Shown: positions 44,121-53,809, counted from the first letter of the stretch. The stretch: DNA of 64,000 nt from Sipunculus nudus (GCA_026874595.1 CM049317.1:53219618-53283617); one strand, 5' to 3'. The notes: generated by a model not told the origin, from the letters alone. A program made the numbers and translations.

Positions 44121-46082
44121 ATGGAACAGACTGAACATTCCGACAGTTCGTCCATAGAAGAGGAGGACGTTATATACATCGGCACCGAACGCCAGCGGAA
44201 CGAGTCGGAAGCGTTAAGCATCAGAGGCTTGTTTCTGAACTACATGGAGGTTGAAGATGCTCTGAGCCTCCGTGTTGATCTCCTCGCTTTAGCCACAGAC
44301 GTCAATCTGATAGATCTGCCTACGCTGCTGCCACACAGGGATGACCTCAAGTACGTGCAGTCGTATAGGGAAAGTGGAAAATCGGAAGCGCGCTCCATTA
44401 CCACTGCTTTATACGTGAACTGTTCTTTGTTCAATGTAAACATATTGGAGCTATACCACAGGCTCTTCCAAAGAGGCATGTCCGACGCATGTGCCCTGTT
44501 AAGCGAGGTATTTGAAATCGGCATATTACAAGACTGTTTCAACAATGTGGTCCCGCACCGTTACTACCCGATCGTGTTGGTGTCTGATGACGATGAACAC
44601 ATCATGCGGTTTACACAGTGTGAAGAAGAACAATTCATGCCGGGAGACGGATACAATGACGTAACACGTCCTGAGCCGCATGCGCAGCAAGAAGGAGGGG
44701 CGGAAAATGCAGACCAAGCGGACGAGGGTGAGGAAGGTTTGGATGCGCGGGAGGTTTCAACAGAACGTGAATACCAACGCGTACGTGAGGCTGTTTTAGC
44801 GTATATCGAGAAAGACGTTTGGTATGAGCCGGAGTTCAGGATCGCATACACCCTGTTTGATGCCACGCAATGGGACAGCTTGGTGGCCGACCTTGTCGGA
44901 AGTATACGTTTAACTAGGCTTTTAATGAAATTACTAAAAAAACACGGTATGATAGACGCCTCCTTGAGCAAAACTGAAGTCGAAGACATCTATAAGAAAC
45001 AGGACGTCCGACGCGTGCTTGGTCATATCTATCGCCCTGGGGAGACAACACGGAGGAAAGCATTTAAACGCCTGTTACTCCTGAGGTTTTGCGTCCAGGT
45101 GGCGAGGCAGACAGATGCCGATAGGTGTCTCCAGGATTTCCTGCCGGCAGAGATGGACTTTAATCAACCAGGTCGTGTTTCAGGGATCACCGGTTCACAT
45201 AAATGCAACGTAGCGTTGCATCCTGACATGAATTGGAATGGCCGCTTTCCCAGGAGAAAAAGGCGATATACCACAAGGCCGTCATCACCCGCCCCGTCTT
45301 CGACCTCGTCACAATCGCGTACTGAGAGCCCGTTTGATGCAGGTCGGGAATTATTGCAGTTGATGAATTCCATAACAGCAACCAACCCGCCCCAAAATGT
45401 CGCTGACGACACAGACGCCTCTGATCCATTGACTTCTGAACGTCGACCTCCCGTGGACCCTGCGCCTTCATCGGAACATGATACATCAACCCAGGGAGGT
45501 CAGACCCGATCTGATAACATTTTGCCTGCACCCAAAAGGTTAAAGCTTCGACACGTCAGGACGGGCGCCACCGAAGCAGCGATGTTTCCTCCATATACGG
45601 GTGGCAATGCGGAAACAGTTTCGGCAGCACCTGACACATCAATCCGTTCGGCGACAGTTTCTACATGCAGAGGTTCGGCAAACGTTTCAGATCCAGGCGT
45701 TGTCGTTTCCAGTGTGGAGGAGCAGCTCGCACACGCTCAGACCATGATTGCCCAGCTTCAAAGTAATGAAAGGGATGCCCAGGAAAGGCTAAGTCGCTTC
45801 CGGTGTCCAATTTGTTTGGAGAACACCGTGGACTGTTTCCTAAAAAAATGCGGACACATGTTTTGTCACAGATGTATAATGGCGGTGTTCTCCTACAATG
45901 AAAATAGAAACGGCTTTCAAGCGTTGATAAATCGCTTGCGCGACAACATGTTCCGTTCCACGTCCCGTTCCACGTCCCGCGAGGAGGTCCATTGTCCGAC
46001 ATGCAGGGTACCCAACAAACGCACTGATGTGGTGAAGATATACATCTGGTGGGTGGCGTGTCGTTTTGTAAATATGTTTTGA
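44121..46082 (+). CDS. RING-finger protein, probable E3 ubiquitin ligase (653 aa)
   Basis: ATG four bases after the acceptor 'ttatcatttcag'. The N-terminal 120 residues and residues about 225-350 are helical. The second part (from DLVGSIRLTRLL to RCLQDFLP) has a spacing that could suit a death-fold, but I am not sure. A Ser/Thr/Pro-rich linker follows, then a short coiled coil (EEQLAHAQTMIAQLQ). From about residue 560 there is a C3HC4 RING: CPIC, CGHMFCHRC, and CPTC after an unusually long insertion with an R-S-T-S repeat. RING proteins of this type recruit E2 enzymes. Length and end-placed RING resemble viral and host E3s. The N-terminus is acidic (SIEEEDVIYIG), a possible SUMO-interaction-like motif. 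Confidence 0.85.
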   Translation: MEQTEHSDSSSIEEEDVIYIGTERQRNESEALSIRGLFLNYMEVEDALSLRVDLLALATDVNLIDLPTLLPHRDDLKYVQSYRESGKSEARSITTALYVNCSLFNVNILELYHRLFQRGMSDACALLSEVFEIGILQDCFNNVVPHRYYPIVLVSDDDEHIMRFTQCEEEQFMPGDGYNDVTRPEPHAQQEGGAENADQADEGEEGLDAREVSTEREYQRVREAVLAYIEKDVWYEPEFRIAYTLFDATQWDSLVADLVGSIRLTRLLMKLLKKHGMIDASLSKTEVEDIYKKQDVRRVLGHIYRPGETTRRKAFKRLLLLRFCVQVARQTDADRCLQDFLPAEMDFNQPGRVSGITGSHKCNVALHPDMNWNGRFPRRKRRYTTRPSSPAPSSTSSQSRTESPFDAGRELLQLMNSITATNPPQNVADDTDASDPLTSERRPPVDPAPSSEHDTSTQGGQTRSDNILPAPKRLKLRHVRTGATEAAMFPPYTGGNAETVSAAPDTSIRSATVSTCRGSANVSDPGVVVSSVEEQLAHAQTMIAQLQSNERDAQERLSRFRCPICLENTVDCFLKKCGHMFCHRCIMAVFSYNENRNGFQALINRLRDNMFRSTSRSTSREEVHCPTCRVPNKRTDVVKIYIWWVACRFVNMF

Positions 46083-46369
46083 CCGTCCATCTGTCTGTAT
46101 GTGTGTTGGTGTTAATATACTTGTTGTATATTGATATATATATATAAATATATATAAATATATATATAAACAATATATATATGTTGTAATATGATAGTGT
46201 TGTGTCGTTATACATATGTGTTTATTTATTTCAGGGTCAAATGGGACATTCCATCCGAGCATCTGGCAATGTTTCACATGTTTGCATGATTTGCTGCCCC
46301 CCCCCTCACAGGTTTTGTTCTTCTTCTTATACAAGTGTACTTTTACATTATCATTTGCTTATGTTCCAG
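46083..46369 (+). other. Spacer with possible small exon
   Basis: TA-rich repeats (about 46120-46185), then an acceptor (atttatttcag, 46234) and a donor CTCACAG|GTTTTG (46309) around a C9 tract. An ATG at 46244 is in frame with the next ORF through this segment, so an alternative 144-aa form is possible. Confidence 0.35.
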
Positions 46370-46678
46370 ATGAACCCAAAAGCGATATGCAGATGCTACA
46401 TGTCAACGCGAAGAGAGGGGCTGAAAGTATGCATTCGGTTAGACGGCCGAATTGATAAATGCCTTAAAGTGAGACTGGAGCGTATACAGTCACCTTGCCG
46501 GATTGACAAATGCCTGAGAGTGAGTCTGGAGCGTGTACGGGCACCCGGTACAAAAAAACACAATCATACATCCGAGCGACAGTTCATGTTCACATCTGAT
46601 ATGCAACGGAAAATTCATCCAAAGCTGCGCTGGAAGCCTGCAGAGTTGTTAGGTTTTCTTATAAACCTGTACCCGTGA
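46370..46678 (+). CDS. Basic protein with internal repeat (102 aa)
   Basis: The ATG follows directly on an acceptor (cttatgttccag|ATG). A basic 102-residue protein that contains two copies of an 18-residue motif, R-I-D-K-C-L-[KR]-V-x-L-E-R-[IV]. The second half is Lys/His-rich and ends in a short hydrophobic stretch (LLGFLINLYP). No known family. It is the last ORF of the rightward unit. The same frame stays open 56 codons upstream, so an N-terminally longer product (start at 46244) cannot be excluded. Confidence 0.6.
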   Translation: MNPKAICRCYMSTRREGLKVCIRLDGRIDKCLKVRLERIQSPCRIDKCLRVSLERVRAPGTKKHNHTSERQFMFTSDMQRKIHPKLRWKPAELLGFLINLYP

Positions 46679-46679
46679 C

Positions 46680-47550
46680 CATTTCCACGCACGTTGTACA
46701 AACAACATTTTATCGAAAGGTACATATATATATATTTATTATATATATATATTGTGGAACAATTCGCTGTCGTCTGTCACGCTTCTGTATATTGTGGGAC
46801 AATTCGCTGTGACTACATATGACCTTTATGACATTTGCACGCTTGCCATGTATGTTTATCGATGATATGAAATATATCTGATATATGTAAACCTGTATAA
46901 ATGTAAATTGTTTAAGTGAACGGAATATATTTATGTATACCTGACAACATGTCTCATTATTCATTTCATGTTTCCGTGTGTATGCAGATGTATGTGTGTG
47001 CGTTTATGTGTAAAATGTGCTTTGCTTGCGGTGTGTTGGGATATGTTTTACGATCGCCCTCATCACCTGAAGAAATATTAGAAGATTACCAATCCTTTGT
47101 GCAGATATATACGTGTGTGCTTATATGTAAATGTGTGGTTTTGTAAGCTGGTGTACAGTGTACGTTGTTAAATCCACATAGCCTCAGGAAATATGAAAAC
47201 GTACCCGGCCTTAATATCAGACATTGAACGACACTATCCCTTTGAAAAAAAAAATGTAACACGAGGAAGACAGACATCCAACATACGCTAAAGACAGACA
47301 TCCAACATACGTGAAAGACATACATCCAACATATGGTTTTAAAACAAAAAATAAAAACATCGGCAAGGGTGCATATACTGCCATCTGGCGGTGACTGTGC
47401 TATATAAACAGACACGACACGCAAAGTAGATATAACGCAACAAATAAGTAATGCCGAGTGGATTGTCTGTTATGAACACGAACAACTGACGTGATAGACA
47501 AAACTTACACAAAGAAAATTGTATAGATGACAAACAGATGGAGAAAAATG
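46680..47550. other. Convergence zone of the two units
   Basis: TA-rich sequence, a direct repeat 'attgtggaacaattcgctgt'-like (about 46752 and 46788) and a three-fold repeat containing AGACA-x-CATCCAACATA (about 47271-47335). No gene is supported. Confidence 0.5.
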
Positions 47551-47558
47551 TATCATGA

Positions 47559-47631
47559 AGGTGCTGGCGGGATTCGAACCCACAACCCCTGGCTTCGGAA
47601 ACCAGTGCTCTATCCATTGAGCCACAACACC
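47559..47631 (-). tRNA. tRNA-Arg (anticodon CCG)
   Basis: Minus-strand cloverleaf of 73 bases. The acceptor GGTGTTG pairs with CAGCACC (one G-U), the D-arm is GCTC/GAGC, and the anticodon stem CTGGT/GCCAG encloses the loop TTCCGAA, which reads CCG. The T-arm is GTGGG TTCGAAT CCCGC. No intron. It decodes CGG. It lies where the rightward and leftward arrays converge. The protein-like frames over it are artefacts. Confidence 0.9.
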
Positions 47632-47639
47632 CACATCAA

Positions 47640-47985
47640 TGTGCTCACACATGACGTAACATGTACATACGGCTGGCTGACGAAACCAGAAGGTTATAAA
47701 TGTTTATGTTAAAATAACAATCAACTGCGCACATTTCTTACAGCGACAATGTTCCGGATTTGGGAAGACGGGGGGAGAGGGGAAAGGGGGGGGGGGGCAA
47801 GTGTGAAACGGAAGACGCCGAGAGAAGGAGTTGTTATGTAACAATCATAATCATAAACAACAAACACACCTGCACATTCATGTCCGTTTATTTGAACTTT
47901 GCCTGATGTAAGCTGTGTATTCCCCAAGCCAAAAAAAAAAAAAAAAAACGGATCGACATATTCATCTTTCTCCCGCAAACCAGGT
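47640..47985. other. Spacer with G and A tracts
   Basis: A long G/A-rich stretch (about 47765-47800, including G11) and an A18 run near 47931. No gene. Confidence 0.5.
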
Positions 47986-47990
47986 GCCGT

Positions 47991-48539
47991 TTATAACAAC
48001 GGATACACCCCTCCCTTGTAAAAGGGGCGCTCAATGTCCAACTCTGACCTCCAGTCTGTGAACAAACATGTGACCCGATGTTTGACCTTTGACCACGGTG
48101 TAAAATCCACATCTGGCAATATTATCTGCAATTCCGCCATCAGCGACTCCATCAAATGCCATCGCGCCATTGGCGCATTTGACACGAAATCTGCGAAATC
48201 ATGAAATGTCTCCACATCGTTGCCGCAATTTACAGGCAGGTACTTCTCCATAAGGGGAGCTATTGCATCCTGTTTGTCCAGTTCGTCATATAGCTGAACA
48301 GAACGTTCACACGAGAAAGCGTCTTCAAAACGTTCACTCATGTCATATGTTGTTTCCAATGAACAGTCACAGCAGTGGCCATCCACGCCTTTACAATCAC
48401 TGTCACAATCGCATGTCACGTGAAGCAAGCACTTGCATTTATCACAGTATACATCGTTGCTACTTTGACCTGGACCTTTTGTGACACATGCATCCATGGT
48501 TCCTTCGTCCATGTACAGGAGTCCGTCACACAGCCCCAT
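47991..48539 (-). CDS. Cys/His-rich, PHD-like protein (182 aa)
   Basis: The first ATG gives MGLCDGLLYMDEG; a further ATG lies nine codons on. Residues about 30-62 contain YCDKCKCLLHVTC, then CDSDC and CCDC: paired Cys and a His arranged like part of a PHD or related double-zinc finger, although the first Cys pair is unclear. The remainder is acidic and helical, with Trp residues, and has no recognised domain. An acceptor-like 'tactgatgatag' lies just upstream but its pyrimidine tract is weak. Last gene of the leftward unit. It may bind histone tails or nucleic acid; not established. Confidence 0.6.
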   Translation of the reverse strand: MGLCDGLLYMDEGTMDACVTKGPGQSSNDVYCDKCKCLLHVTCDCDSDCKGVDGHCCDCSLETTYDMSERFEDAFSCERSVQLYDELDKQDAIAPLMEKYLPVNCGNDVETFHDFADFVSNAPMARWHLMESLMAELQIILPDVDFTPWSKVKHRVTCLFTDWRSELDIERPFYKGGVYPLL

Positions 48540-48976
48540 ACACAAGTATCTATCATCAGTACAAATAGATACACGTTCACATCGTCACGTCGCTTCATCG
48601 TATTTATCATCATCATTGCAGTGAGAAAGTTTGTGTGATATGAGGCGGGCGACCAGTCGGTGAATGCAAGATTGTTATAACGGAAGGGGGCAAAAGGGGG
48701 GGAGGGAGGGGGAGGTGGTGGTAGTGGCAGAATCCATATTTTGTGACACGAGGACAACCGTCTCACACATTCATTAACACGTATACGTGTAGACGAGAAT
48801 GACAATATGTAACATGTACCATAAACGTTTATTTCAGGTTATTACATACCAAGCAGTGGTTTAATCACATGTGCATATATGGTCATGAATGTTCTGTTAT
48901 CGCCACCAAGCAGAAACGTATCATAACAACCAATTACGAATGTTTATATGAACATTTCCCACATTCCAAGCAGAGG

Positions 48977-48982
48977 TTTATT
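48977..48982 (-). terminator. Polyadenylation signal for the CARD-like gene
   Basis: Minus-strand AATAAA about 30 bases beyond the stop of the 283-aa ORF. A second one lies near 48830. Confidence 0.6.
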
Positions 48983-49009
48983 CACATGTGCATATAAGGT
49001 CACGATTGT

Positions 49010-49861
49010 TCAGATAACAACGTACGGGTTATTTTTTTTCCGGTTACTCTGCAGGAATGTGATGTAATCGGGAAACAAGACCTGCACGCCTGACAAACTG
49101 AGACCACGTTCGATTGTTCCACCTATCTGTCCGTATCCTGCCTCGCGAAAGATAACCGCCAGTTTGTTCCAGTACCACAGCGGAAGTTTTTCAAGGTAAG
49201 TCAAAAAAGTCAAGCGCCTTTTAAACGCTAATCCGGTGATGAGAAACAGTTTATCCCTTTGAAACTGGTTCATTATATGCAAGTCTACGCACAAACGCGT
49301 AACGACACAGGACTCGTCCATGCACAGGATGTCATCCCGGATAAACAGGGGACGTATATATACAGCCATGAGGACACCAAGGTCTTTCTCGCCGCCTGTG
49401 GATGCTCTTGGACATGTGTACCGTCGGGAATGAAAGAATGCCTCCAGCCGAGACAGTTTTTTACTGTAAGCAGGATCTTGTACTGTTTTATTCATCTTAT
49501 GATCCGCAGTCGGGGCCCGCGGCAGGCTCTGTATGGCGTGTCGCATGACCACGTTCCAAAAAAAATAATACACCTGCGATTCACCGGTTTTGCAAAATAG
49601 CTTCATGGCCTCGTCCATTTTTTCTAAAGGGAACCGCCCTGCCAGATGACTAAGCAGCATGACGCCGCGTACTTTGGCACGTTTTTCTTGCATGATGTTT
49701 TCAAACATCGTACGATCAAGGAAACCGAGCTGCAACATTATATTCCAAAGGGGGGATGTCACCTTCGTGTGGATTTTCTGAGCCAGTGTGGGTATCTGAC
49801 GTCCCATGTACCTCATTACAGCTTCGTTGTTCGCATACACCTCAGACCGGATATGGGCCAT
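49010..49861 (-). CDS. Protein with two CARD-like (death-fold) regions (283 aa)
   Basis: The ATG directly follows an acceptor (ttctgtcacag|ATG). Residues about 22-104 fit the CARD pattern: LWNIMLQLGFLD, ENIM, VRGVMLLSHLAGR, MDEAMKLFCKTGES, with the usual short Leu-rich helices and a terminal LF-x-x-TG. Residues about 185-251 have a similar series (LHIMNQFQRDKLFLITG, RRLTFLTYLEKLP, NKLAVIFREAGYG). CARDs join partners in apoptosis and inflammasome signalling. If correct, the protein could act as a decoy or adaptor in host cell death pathways. The call rests on hydrophobic pattern only; structural prediction is needed before trusting it. Confidence 0.6.
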   Translation of the reverse strand: MAHIRSEVYANNEAVMRYMGRQIPTLAQKIHTKVTSPLWNIMLQLGFLDRTMFENIMQEKRAKVRGVMLLSHLAGRFPLEKMDEAMKLFCKTGESQVYYFFWNVVMRHAIQSLPRAPTADHKMNKTVQDPAYSKKLSRLEAFFHSRRYTCPRASTGGEKDLGVLMAVYIRPLFIRDDILCMDESCVVTRLCVDLHIMNQFQRDKLFLITGLAFKRRLTFLTYLEKLPLWYWNKLAVIFREAGYGQIGGTIERGLSLSGVQVLFPDYITFLQSNRKKNNPYVVI

Positions 49862-50054
49862 CTGTGACAGAACAGAGAGAGAGATAGAGATAGAGAAATT
49901 ACAGACAGGGTATCATGTAAAAATGACCATCCGACCTTGCACGCCAACATTTCAAACCCTGCGTACAGGCACATCCATACCGCAGTTTCGCCGGCAAAAC
50001 TCCGATTCTTGCATGCGATACATGAAAAAGGAGACGGTAGTGAAAGTTACATCA

Positions 50055-50060
50055 TTTATT
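50055..50060 (-). terminator. Polyadenylation signal, helical family gene
   Basis: Minus-strand AATAAA in the context 'ggaataaatgatgtaact', repeated almost exactly at 51493, 52811 and, less exactly, 54986 behind each paralogue. Confidence 0.6.
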
Positions 50061-50431
50061 CCGAACTAACTGGTACAAGAATATCTACTGCGCTATCATC
50101 CAAACTGTTACAAACAATATATATCAAAAACTGTCTTATAAACTATGAAACCGATATATGTAAGGCATACATGGACAAAATATTTACAGTAGGTACACAT
50201 TAAACAAAATACATATCAAGTGCGATCTATGATAAAAATAGGACAAGTTAACTAAACCATAACATGTACCTGGATTGTACGTACGTGGCATTAAAAAATG
50301 GGTATTAAAATGCGATCATATAACAAAAGTTCTCTTGGTCAAAGATACCACATATATCCTGTACACCACACAGCGTGTACCGCCCTTCACAGGGGCAAAA
50401 AATGTACATTTCTTGGTTGAAATGATTTTCT

Positions 50432-51301
50432 TTACTTTGTGTTCCTTTTTTTGTTCCTTTTTTTGCCACGCATCTTGCGTTTCTTGATGACGCGACCTGT
50501 TTTAACTGTTGTGGTTTTAGGTTGATCCTGCGCAGTAGAAGTCACGCGGCGTTTTTTCTTCCTCGCTATTTTTTCCGCTTTTTCTTCTGCGATACATATG
50601 GCCTCATCATTTAACCATTTCAAATAATCCGCGAGCCTGTCCCAGTTCAAGCGGTGGTCCTGCAGAGCTTCATATGGTACCCATTTGGTCGTATTATCCA
50701 GTGTGTCAATCATATCAATATAAAGGGTCTCCACCCAATCCATGTACCCTGACAGTTTACATAGAGCTGGGTACACCAGATCCTGGCACGGCATGTCTGT
50801 CAGTTCGTCGACGGTTTCATACATCTGCATATACGTATTCCAGTATTCCCTATCGTGCACAAAAACGTCTCTTTCGTTTCGTTCATCCCAGGATTCTTCC
50901 TCGAACTGTTTGATGTACCCTGGATACCGCGACATGATATCAACCAACAGCCTCGTCTTTAATGAGAAATCTTTCAAAACCTGGCACTCTCCTTCTTCAT
51001 CGGGTGATTCTTGTACACGTTTTTCCGCATCATTGGCCAGTTTTAGGAGCGCCTCAGTGTTTTTCTTTAACGCTTCTCTAGCTGACGTTTCGTGCATCAG
51101 TCGGTACTTGTTTCGGGTTTCTTCATCAGATGAGTCATCCGACGAGTCATCCCATGAGTCATCCGATATGTCGGAATCTGGGGTGTTGGCTTTTACTTGG
51201 TAGTTGAGTGAACAGTCTTGGTGGTCTGGGTCGTCCGTTTGATGGCGCGGGGCGTCCACCATGTCAGTCATTGTTTGGTCGCACACTTCTGTCGTTTCCA
51301 T
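50432..51301 (-). CDS. METTEV helical paralogue a (289 aa)
   Basis: Starts METTEVCDQTM, 16 bases after the acceptor 'tgtatattgcag'. There is an acidic Ser/Asp-rich segment (about residues 40-60), then a helical core with SPDEEGECQVLKDF, PGYIKQFEEE, PCQDLVYPALCKLSGYM and VETLYIDMIDTL. The C-terminus is strongly basic (KKKRRVTS, IKKRKMRGKKRNKKRN), typical of nuclear or nucleolar localisation. It is nearly identical in large parts to the next gene, and the intergenic DNA is copied too, so the duplication is recent. Function unknown. Confidence 0.85.
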   Translation of the reverse strand: METTEVCDQTMTDMVDAPRHQTDDPDHQDCSLNYQVKANTPDSDISDDSWDDSSDDSSDEETRNKYRLMHETSAREALKKNTEALLKLANDAEKRVQESPDEEGECQVLKDFSLKTRLLVDIMSRYPGYIKQFEEESWDERNERDVFVHDREYWNTYMQMYETVDELTDMPCQDLVYPALCKLSGYMDWVETLYIDMIDTLDNTTKWVPYEALQDHRLNWDRLADYLKWLNDEAICIAEEKAEKIARKKKRRVTSTAQDQPKTTTVKTGRVIKKRKMRGKKRNKKRNTK

Positions 51302-51492
51302 TTTCGTAACGGGCGTGCTGCAATATACACAAACGCATTAAGGGCAGGGTATCAGGAAAATGACAATCCAAGCTAGCACGCCAACATTCAAACTTTCTGC
51401 ACAGTGAAACATTCATACCACAGTTTCGCCGGCAAAACTCCGATTCCTACATGCGACACATGAAAACGGAGACGGTAGTGAAAGTTACATCA

Positions 51493-51498
51493 TTTATT
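51493..51498 (-). terminator. Polyadenylation signal, helical family gene
   Basis: Minus-strand AATAAA in the duplicated 3' flank of paralogue b. Confidence 0.55.
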
Positions 51499-51813
51499 CC
51501 GAACTAAACTGTTACAAACAATATATATCAAAAACTGTCTCATAAACTATGAAACCGATATATGTAAGGCATACACGGACAAAATATTTACAGTAGGTAC
51601 ACATTAAACAAAATACATATTACGTGAGATCTATGATAAAAATAACACACACAATCTCAGTTAACAAAAACCATAACATGTACCTTGATTACACGTACGT
51701 GGCATAAAAAAATTGGATATTAAAATGCGATTATATAACAAAAGTCCTCTTGGTCAAAGATGCCACATATATATCCTGTACACCACACAGCGTGTACCGC
51801 CGTTCACAAGGGT

Positions 51814-52620
51814 CTAGTTGACGCGACCTGTTTTAACTGTTTTGGTTTCAGGTTGATCCTTCACGGTAGAAGTCACGCGGCGTTTTTTCGCTATTTTTTC
51901 CGCTTTTTCTTTTGAGACACATATGGCCTCATTATTTAACCATTTCAAATAACACGCGAGCCTGTCCCAGATTATGCTGTGGTCATGCACCACATAATAT
52001 GGTATCCTTTTGGTCGTACGTTCCAGTGTGTCAATCATATAATTATAAAGGGTCTCCACCCAATACATGTACCCAGAAAGTTTCAGCAGAGCTGGGTACA
52101 CCAGGTCTTGGCACGGCATTTTTGTCAGTTCGTCTACGGTTTCAGACATCTGCTTAAACGTACCCCAGTATTCTCTATCGTTCACGGATACTTCACTTTC
52201 GTTTCGCCCATGACAGGATTCTTCCTCGAATTGTTTGATGTACCCTGGGTACCGCGACATGATATCAACCAACAACCTCATCTTTAATGAGAAATCCATC
52301 AAAACCTGGCACTCTCCTTCTTCATCGGGTGATTCTTGTACACGTTTGTCCGCACCATTGGCCAGTTGTAGTAGCGCCTCAGTGTTGTCCTTTAACGCTC
52401 TTCTGGCTGACGTTTCGATAATCTGTCCCCACAGATTTCGGGTTTCTTCATCCGACGAGTCATCGGATGACGACGAGTCATCCGATATGTCGGAATCTGG
52501 GGTGTTGGCTTTTCCTTGGTAGTTGAGTGAACAGTCTTGGTTGTCAGGGTCGTCCGTTTGATGGCTCGGGGCGTCCACCATATCAGTCATTGTTTGGTCG
52601 CACACTTCTGTCGTTTCCAT
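51814..52620 (-). CDS. METTEV helical paralogue b, truncated tail (268 aa)
   Basis: METTEVCDQTM start 14 bases after the acceptor 'tgtgtattgcag'. The frame is open for 53 codons further upstream, but that stretch reads through the acceptor and is taken as intron. Same core as paralogue a (SPDEEGECQVLMDF, PGYIKQFEEE, PCQDLVYPALLKLSGYM). The protein stops at KTGRVN, so the final 20-odd basic residues of paralogues a and d are lost, although a KK-RRVTS segment remains. This may alter localisation. Confidence 0.82.
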   Translation of the reverse strand: METTEVCDQTMTDMVDAPSHQTDDPDNQDCSLNYQGKANTPDSDISDDSSSSDDSSDEETRNLWGQIIETSARRALKDNTEALLQLANGADKRVQESPDEEGECQVLMDFSLKMRLLVDIMSRYPGYIKQFEEESCHGRNESEVSVNDREYWGTFKQMSETVDELTKMPCQDLVYPALLKLSGYMYWVETLYNYMIDTLERTTKRIPYYVVHDHSIIWDRLACYLKWLNNEAICVSKEKAEKIAKKRRVTSTVKDQPETKTVKTGRVN

Positions 52621-52810
52621 TTGTAACGGGCGTGCTGCAATACACACAAAACGCATTAAGGGCAGGGTATCAGGAAAATGACAATCCAAGCTAGCACGCC
52701 AACATTCAAACTCTCTGTACAGTGAAACATCCATACCCCTGTTTCGCTGGCAAATCTCCGATGCTTGCCTGCGGTACATTAAAACGGAGACGGAAATGAA
52801 AGTTACATCA

Positions 52811-52816
52811 TTTATT
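52811..52816 (-). terminator. Polyadenylation signal shared by 53.2- and 53.9-kb genes
   Basis: Minus-strand AATAAA in the conserved 3' flank. The gene at 53246 is inserted between it and the 53948 gene. Confidence 0.5.
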
Positions 52817-52824
52817 CCGACTAA

Positions 52825-53245
52825 ATGTTACAAAGAATGTTTATGCCGATGGTTATAAAAATTAACAAACAGTCTCATCATCACCTAACAAAACATACAC
52901 CAGAAATCAAATACATCACAAAATTATATGTTACATTTTTTTGGTGGTTATATGAATATCAAACAACCTAACGTTTACATTATACATCAAACCTACTTCT
53001 ATGAGGCACATATTGTTAAAATATTTACATCAGGTACACACATGTAACTGTACGAAATATGTTGAAAATACAACAAAATATATGTAAGCAACATATTATA
53101 TGAAAACAAAACTGTAGCAGACTCTTGGATTACAGGTACGTAGCAGTAAATATGGACAAAAAAGAAAGAATTACATTACAAAACAGTTCTGTACAAAGGT
53201 ATTTATGCATCGGGCAGTCTTGGTGTGAAAAAGTTGGCTACATAT
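52825..53245. other. AT-rich 3' flank
   Basis: AT-rich spacer between the polyadenylation signal and the stop of the 187-aa gene. A plus-strand frame that overlaps the gene's C-terminus (from 53125) is not supported. Confidence 0.5.
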
Positions 53246-53809
53246 TCACATCAGACCACACACTGAGTTCTGTCGTTTACGATCACGCATACTTTGTTTC
53301 CTTGCACGAGCAGCAGCATCTCGACCTCGACGTTTCTGTATCTCACACCATAAACCATCCTTACATTTACGCAGCATGTTGCACTTATACAATATTTTCT
53401 GCAGATCTCTTTGAGTATTCCGATTGTGTTGCAGCTCCTTTATTAAACAATTGTATTTCTGCTGTACACGGGTAAAGTACCGATACAATAACAGCAATGC
53501 AGCGACCACGAAGCCATCGCAACGTGCGTCTTGCTTGTACAGTCTTCCAGAAATATAATTAAACAGCGTGTGATATGTGGCCTTAAACCAGCATCTATCG
53601 CTGAGGTACAAATCAGGGAGGCCGTGAAGTCCTGTCGTGTCGAAGATACGCACGTACACCTCTAACATTAATGCAACCCGGCGGCAATCAAACATGTACA
53701 TCTTATGTATAGCTGATGTAGACCTTTTGGCACGTCTTTCGTAGATATCCGCCAGCCGTCTCAACTGTCGGCAGACCCGTCTATCAAATATATCCTGTAT
53801 GTCCGTCAT
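53246..53809 (-). CDS. Helical family protein, basic C-terminus (187 aa)
   Basis: ATG 14 bases after the acceptor 'gtatctgtttgcag', giving MTDIQDIFDRRV. Helical throughout, with CDGFVVAALLLLYRYFTRVQQKYN, which lines up with CSELVVKALWAVYKRL in the 157-aa gene and PCQDLVYPALCKL in the METTEV genes. The last 30 residues are Arg/Lys-rich (KRRGRDAAARARKQS), like the nuclear tails of its neighbours. Slightly Cys-rich. No known domain. Confidence 0.75.
   Translation of the reverse strand: MTDIQDIFDRRVCRQLRRLADIYERRAKRSTSAIHKMYMFDCRRVALMLEVYVRIFDTTGLHGLPDLYLSDRCWFKATYHTLFNYISGRLYKQDARCDGFVVAALLLLYRYFTRVQQKYNCLIKELQHNRNTQRDLQKILYKCNMLRKCKDGLWCEIQKRRGRDAAARARKQSMRDRKRQNSVCGLM

Noticed and set aside
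45187-45531. 114-codon minus-strand ORF
   Set aside because: Antisense to the Ser/Pro linker of the RING gene; no own signals.
45661-46334. Minus-strand ORFs of 164-184 codons under the RING gene end
   Set aside because: Low-complexity Ile/Tyr runs from TA repeats, antisense to the clear RING coding sequence.
47470-47652. 60-codon minus-strand ORF
   Set aside because: It is the translation of the tRNA-Arg gene.
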